Of a stretch of 64,000 nt of DNA, positions 59,497 through 64,000 are shown piece after piece. The stretch covers positions 434,001 to 498,000 of the forward strand of contig JAYKKR010000028.1 in NCBI GenBank assembly GCA_036971615.1, written 5' to 3'. The notes under the pieces are model-generated. The model made no database searches. It worked only from the letters and a program-made list of their open reading frames with translations, and was not told where the DNA came from. How positions within the stretch are numbered: the stretch's first letter is position 1; each line of letters starts with the position of its first letter. Source of the stretch: Amyloporia xantha. Taxonomy: Eukaryota > Basidiomycota > Agaricomycetes > Polyporales > Adustoporiaceae. A program made the position numbers and the translations under genes.

Positions 59497-62400
59497 CGCC
59501 GATTCGACAGAGAGCCCTCAACATCGGCGAGGGCAGTATAGAGGATCCAGCGACGGATACGCAGCTCGCGAGGTGACGAACCGAGGCCTCAGCTGGCTAC
59601 GCAGAGTCGGCCTTGGAGAATTACAGCAGACTCGTCGGCAGCGGTTGTCGTGCCCGATGTGATCTCCCCGCGGGGAGTGGACGCTTACGGTACGATTTGA
59701 GGCTGGGTACATGCTTAGCTCTCCTCTCCAGGCACTCCTCGCCCTGCGTGCACCTTGGCCTGCCCTGCCCCCTCTGCCCGCTCCATCCCTACTTGTCCTC
59801 CTCTGCTTTACCGTCCCCCGCCTGATTCTCGATCCGTCTCTCTCCTCCACCGCTTGCGCATAGACGACCGCTGCCCTGTACGCCACATATGTAAGGGAAT
59901 CCGCCCCCCATTACACTGGCCACGCCGTCACAATCACCGCTTTGCCAAATGTATTCCTCCTTTGGTCATCTTCTCCGTACTCGTATGTCTCTCCGTCTCC
60001 CATCCCTCCGAGTCGTCCACCCAAGTGCTGACCTGCAAATTCTCTCCTTCCTCATTTTCCGGATCCACCTCTGGACCTACCGTCATTTCCAATCCCTCCC
60101 CTGGTACGCTAGGCTGCACAGCGTCCAGTACGTCGTGACCGTACGTTCTTCTTTCTCGTCTCCCTCCCGTCTCCTCTGCTTGCTCCCTATCCTTTCGCCC
60201 TCCCGCCGCTAACACCTCTTCCGATCGCGCACAGTACTCCCATCTCAGCTTAGTCCCGCTCCTTGACGTCTACGCTGTCGCGCCCACCGTGATCAAGTAT
60301 AGGGAGGGTGCGTCCCTCCCCCTTCCCCACTCTCTCACTCCGTCCGCGTTTTATCTCCTATTCAGTACGATGATATAAAGGCGTCGCCGGTACGCCCCCG
60401 TCTGAGATGCCTAGTGTATCCCGTCCCGTTCTCTGTCACGCGCATTTTTGCATCATGTCATCCCCGTTGACGACCAGCTCTCCGCTCGTCGCTCATTCGA
60501 TCGCCCTTCACGCGCAGTGATTCCGCTCACAATTGAGTTGTACAGCGCGTTCAGCCGCGCGTGAGTCGTCCCACTCGACTTTGCCTTCAGCTTCGCATGA
60601 GCGCTCGCAAGCAGCGGCTTGAGCGTACAAAGTCAGATATTTGTCTCGACTCGCGGCCGTGTGCTGCAAGTATGACAGACACCCGACTCGCGGGGTGTCC
60701 TCAGTACCGAGAGTACCTTCAGACCGAGAGTAATTCTAGACGGTGAGTTTCCCTGCATTTGCATTTGCCGCAATCTCGTCCCTGACAACTTCAAGTCAAC
60801 AGCAGAGTTGTGGCGAGAAGAGCCTGCCAATGTAGCCGATATACGTATGATATCATAACTGGTACAGTACGTGGTTCACCTTGCGTACACATTTTGTGCA
60901 ATCATAGATCCTTCGCTCATATTTCAGGGTAAGAGCTAGAGCGGCGCATCGCACTGCAGGTGAGTCTGCAAACATGACGTCGTATCAGCAGTATTGTCTG
61001 TCCCTCAGGCGACTGCTTTATTCTCTCGGAACGTAAATCATGCCGACAGCAGCATGAATGTGGACGCGTTGTGGATTTACCGTGAGCGACGTGAGCGCAA
61101 TGCGTAGAAATTCCAGTTTCATGTATTTCTCAAGCCAAAGTCATATTGAATGTTTGTTTGAAATGATGAATGGAATAGCCGATAGCGAGTCTCGCAAGCT
61201 AGAGGGGCGACAGCGCGACTTGGTGCACCGTGCTAGCGGTTCGTCTCTATAGTTTCGCGATCCTATTGCAAGCATGCGACAATTTGTAAGTCACGGTTCG
61301 ACGTTCAATGTTCAACCCGAGGTGCACGCGTACCTACATACGGTTCCGGTTGCGCGTACCTACATACGGTTCCGGTCGCGCATCCTCACTTTTCGAGTTG
61401 TACATGTTGCTTTTCGCGTTGCGCATGTTTGTTTTTCGCGTTGCGTATGTTTCGACTCAGTGGCGCTGAGCAGGGCGCACCAGCCGGGACCACTTGATGG
61501 CTTAGGCTGAGCGATCGTAGTCAACGTGCGTTCCGCAGTCGGATGTCCATAGAAAACGCACATGTATTAGACGGCAGACGGGTGAGCAAAGAGACACACA
61601 GGGGCCATACGGTACATTCAACTTCCTTCAGTCGCCCATCCACACCTCCGTCCGATCCGAATTAGGTGGCAGGAACCCGTCCGGACATTCGTACGTGTAT
61701 TGATATCACGTACTGTAATGGGCTTCCAGATCTTGCAGCCTGAAACTGTCCTTTCTCGCAACGAAAACCACTTGTGACTTCCCTGCGGTGTCCAGGGTAG
61801 AAACCGTCGACATGCCAGCCTCCATGCCGTGTCTTTGAGTCTATTGTTTCACCATTCGCCCTCGCGAGGTAGCTGAGGAATATAGCACCAGTCAGTAACC
61901 AACGCGACAGTCGCGAGACCAGGTTAATCACGTCGCTCGAGATTAGCGATGAACCAGAAGTGTGAAGGCATACAACGTAAGTACCACGGGGGCGACTTCG
62001 AAGTGAAACATGAGCTTCCCGACATAGAGAGCTGGAGGATCCGCGCATCGATGAGGAGGAAGCGCACCAGTGCAAAAGCGAGGTCCCATTGGCAAAATCG
62101 TCTGAGAAGAGGTTATCCGACGGTCTGAAGCTGCAGGCGTTAACGAGATGGTCGTAGCCAGCGATGGTGTCGACGCACGCGGCAGGGAACGCGCCTTCGG
62201 GAGGTACGAGGGTAGTGCGCGAGGCAGTACTCAACGTGGGACAAGCGCGGAGAGCCATCGGCGTGTCTAGGCCTCCTATCGTACTTGTAACCGTCCTCAG
62301 GCTCCCACCCTAGCATCGCAGAGCTGAGGGAGTTCCCGCCACCATGGAGTCGTATATGTATATGACCTTCTAGCCCGAGTCTGCAAGCTGACGGACTCGT

Positions 62401-63999
62401 ACATCCGCGCCCCGCTGTCCGCACCAGCGGCGCATACAAGTACGACGCCATGCAAAGCTGCCATCGTTTCTATATCCCCCGCGCTGCGCTCTGGTGTGGT
62501 GTCTACCCATAATCACCCCTCGTTCCCTGCGAGCCTCTCTCTGTCGATGACGGAGCGGATTCGTCACCAGATGCCCGTGGAAGGGGGCGGGGAACGGGCG
62601 GTGTGTCGCTTGTTCTGTGCCCTGCCAGAGGCGGTGTAGACACCTGAGATCAGACGGCGTGTACTAGGCGCACCATAGGATGGAGGTGGTTCAATACCAT
62701 ATTGGACTGGCAAGAGCGGGGACGATCCGGACACGGCGTCCTGACCCTACCGTAGCACCAGAGGCCGACTCGAGCCGATAGGCCTGCGCCTGCGTCAGAA
62801 CAGGACATAAGTATGCAACGGCAGGGCGAGAACATCAGCGTGCGGCGTGCGGCATGTCGCTCAGACGCAGGAGTGCACTGTTCCGACGAGAGGGGCAGGG
62901 TCAACGCGCTGACAGCCAATGGCGCGCAGGTGTGCTCGGTAATACAGAGAAAGGCAAGAAACAATGGTGTGACTCAGGATTTTCACTGCAATGCAATACA
63001 CGGGAGGGAGGAGAAACGAGAAGGAAGGAGACCATGCGGTCTGAGATGTGAGTGCGAGGGAGGGATCCGTGAGCCGTGTGTCCCTAAAGAATGAACACAA
63101 AGAATGCTCCGCCTGCGTTTGCGCTTGGAGGCCAGCAAGACGGGACGCGCGACCGACGCTACCCCCCGTCCTTGTTGCTGCAGCAATCGAACGAGCGGGC
63201 CCAGCGGACTGGCCATAGGTCAAAGTCGGGAGGCTCATCGTTGGTCCCAATCACCGCTACCCACAGATTGCTGACCGACTTTCGAGGCTCGATCACCGCT
63301 GGGTGGAGACGGAGACGTTGGGGCGGGACAGAGAGCGATCTCGTCTCCCATTTTCCGCCGCTGCCGGCAGGCCTGAGAGTGAGGATGCGGATGACTGCGA
63401 GTATTGCCGAGTGCCGAGCCCGGAGGGAAGTTGGACGCGTTCACGTCCGTGACTGTGACTGCTTGTGCTCGTGGCGGGTGTGTGAGTACCGGGATCAGGG
63501 CCCGCGGGTGCAGAAGGGGGAAAGACGGTGGTGGCCCTTGGTGGCAGGAACGGCCGGGATAGCGTGGGTGTGCGTGAGTATATGAGGATGCAGGTAAACG
63601 CACAGACAGGGACGGGGTGCGCTGTGGTTACGTATCTGCTGTGAGGTGTGGATGGAGGTCTGGGTGAGAGTGAGTAGAAAGGGGAGACTGGGTTGTGGGT
63701 GGATGAAAGAAAAGGGAGAGACGATAATAGAGGAGACATACAATAAAGCCTGCTATGAATATGCCTGAGTATCATAGATACGGACATACGTGTACACTGC
63801 AGGGTTCTGCACTGGCGAAGTGCCGGCCGTCGTCGGCAGACGAAAGGCCTGAGGTGTCGTACATGCCACGGGGGACGGATTCAGATAGGGTGAAAGGCGC
63901 TATGCTGGTAGTGGGCGTATCGACCTAAGACGTATGACGTTACGATGGGGAAGAGGCGAACGAAGTGGAAGAGGTGATAGGATATTGTCAGGTCTGATA
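59497..63999. other. Gene-poor region with unresolved fragments
   Basis: No complete gene was built. Near 60010-60130 (+) the reading LIFRIHLWTYRHFQSLPWYA, LHSVQYVVT, then after a GTACGT donor YSHLSLVPLLDVYAVAP at about 60235-60300, then YDDIKASP (60366-60389) and VIPLTIELYSAFSRA (60521-60560) look like exons of one gene, but the phases do not all agree. A minus frame at 61662-62258 has no motif. Pyrimidine-rich tracts dominate 59700-60400 and 63500-63760. Confidence 0.4.
61325..61455. repeat. Short minisatellite array
   Basis: Two copies of about 24 bp around CCTACATACGGTTCCGGT (61330 and 61354), followed by three degenerate units of about 22 bp with TTTTCGnGTTGnnCATGTT (61387-61450). Typical slippage array; no coding role supported. 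Confidence 0.7.
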
Positions 64000-64000
64000 G

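Noticed and set aside
61285..61330. GGTTCGA sequence resembling a tRNA B box
   Set aside because: No A box at the right distance and no cloverleaf can be drawn; no tRNA called anywhere in the window.
61662..62258. 198-codon minus frame near the right end
   Set aside because: No motif, unlikely composition, and no supporting splice structure; mentioned only as intergenic content.

Overview
The window is nuclear DNA of a filamentous basidiomycete, most likely an agaricomycete (wood-decay type). Genes are broken by many 50-70 nt GT-AG introns. They include fungal housekeeping genes (ER Hsp70 LHS1, UTP10), a Munc13-like C2/MUN protein, BTB/POZ genes, an alcohol-oxidase-type GMC oxidoreductase, a P450, a NACHT-WD40 NLR, and a tnp2 (CACTA-type) DNA transposon. 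The protein calls rest on my recognition of families in the translated sequence; no database search was possible.

Layout: 1-1470 (-) is the 5' part of an LHS1/HYOU1-type ER Hsp70, divergent from 1723-9653 (+) UTP10/HEATR1. 11254-16198 (+) is a MUN/C2 protein, followed by a small Ser-rich protein (-) at 16730-17377. 19.6-24.4 kb holds a tandem duplication of a BTB/POZ gene (two open copies with duplicated flanks) and a decayed third copy between them; a fourth, broken BTB gene lies near 30.4 kb. 24429-27835 (-) is a conserved-looking fungal protein of unknown function whose first exon seems to be separated by an unusually long 1.3 kb intron. 31.6-32.6 kb has a 384 bp tandem duplication that contains the last exon of a possible small gene.

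33.9-45.4 kb is an accessory metabolic block: alcohol oxidase (+), aldo-keto reductase (-), cytochrome P450 (-). Interleaved with these are three copies (two apparently intact, one decayed) of a 31-residue cysteine-containing micropeptide gene, each made of a 6 nt first exon and a 90 nt second exon, so ordinary ORF scanning does not see it.

48.5-59.3 kb is the most striking region. A NACHT-WD40 (NLR/NWD) gene on the minus strand is cut in two by a 5.57 kb CACTA-type transposon (50751-56318). The element starts CACTG, ends CAGTG, has a 9 bp perfect inverted terminus and a TCT target-site duplication, and carries an apparently intact multi-exon tnp2 transposase plus a divergent second gene. If the element and one TSD copy are ignored, the two host halves join in frame inside an exon. 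The WD40 part has 14 nearly identical 43-residue repeats that differ mainly at a few surface positions.

59.5-64 kb is gene-poor, with a minisatellite near 61.4 kb and some unresolved exon-like fragments. No rRNA, tRNA or CRISPR was recognised.
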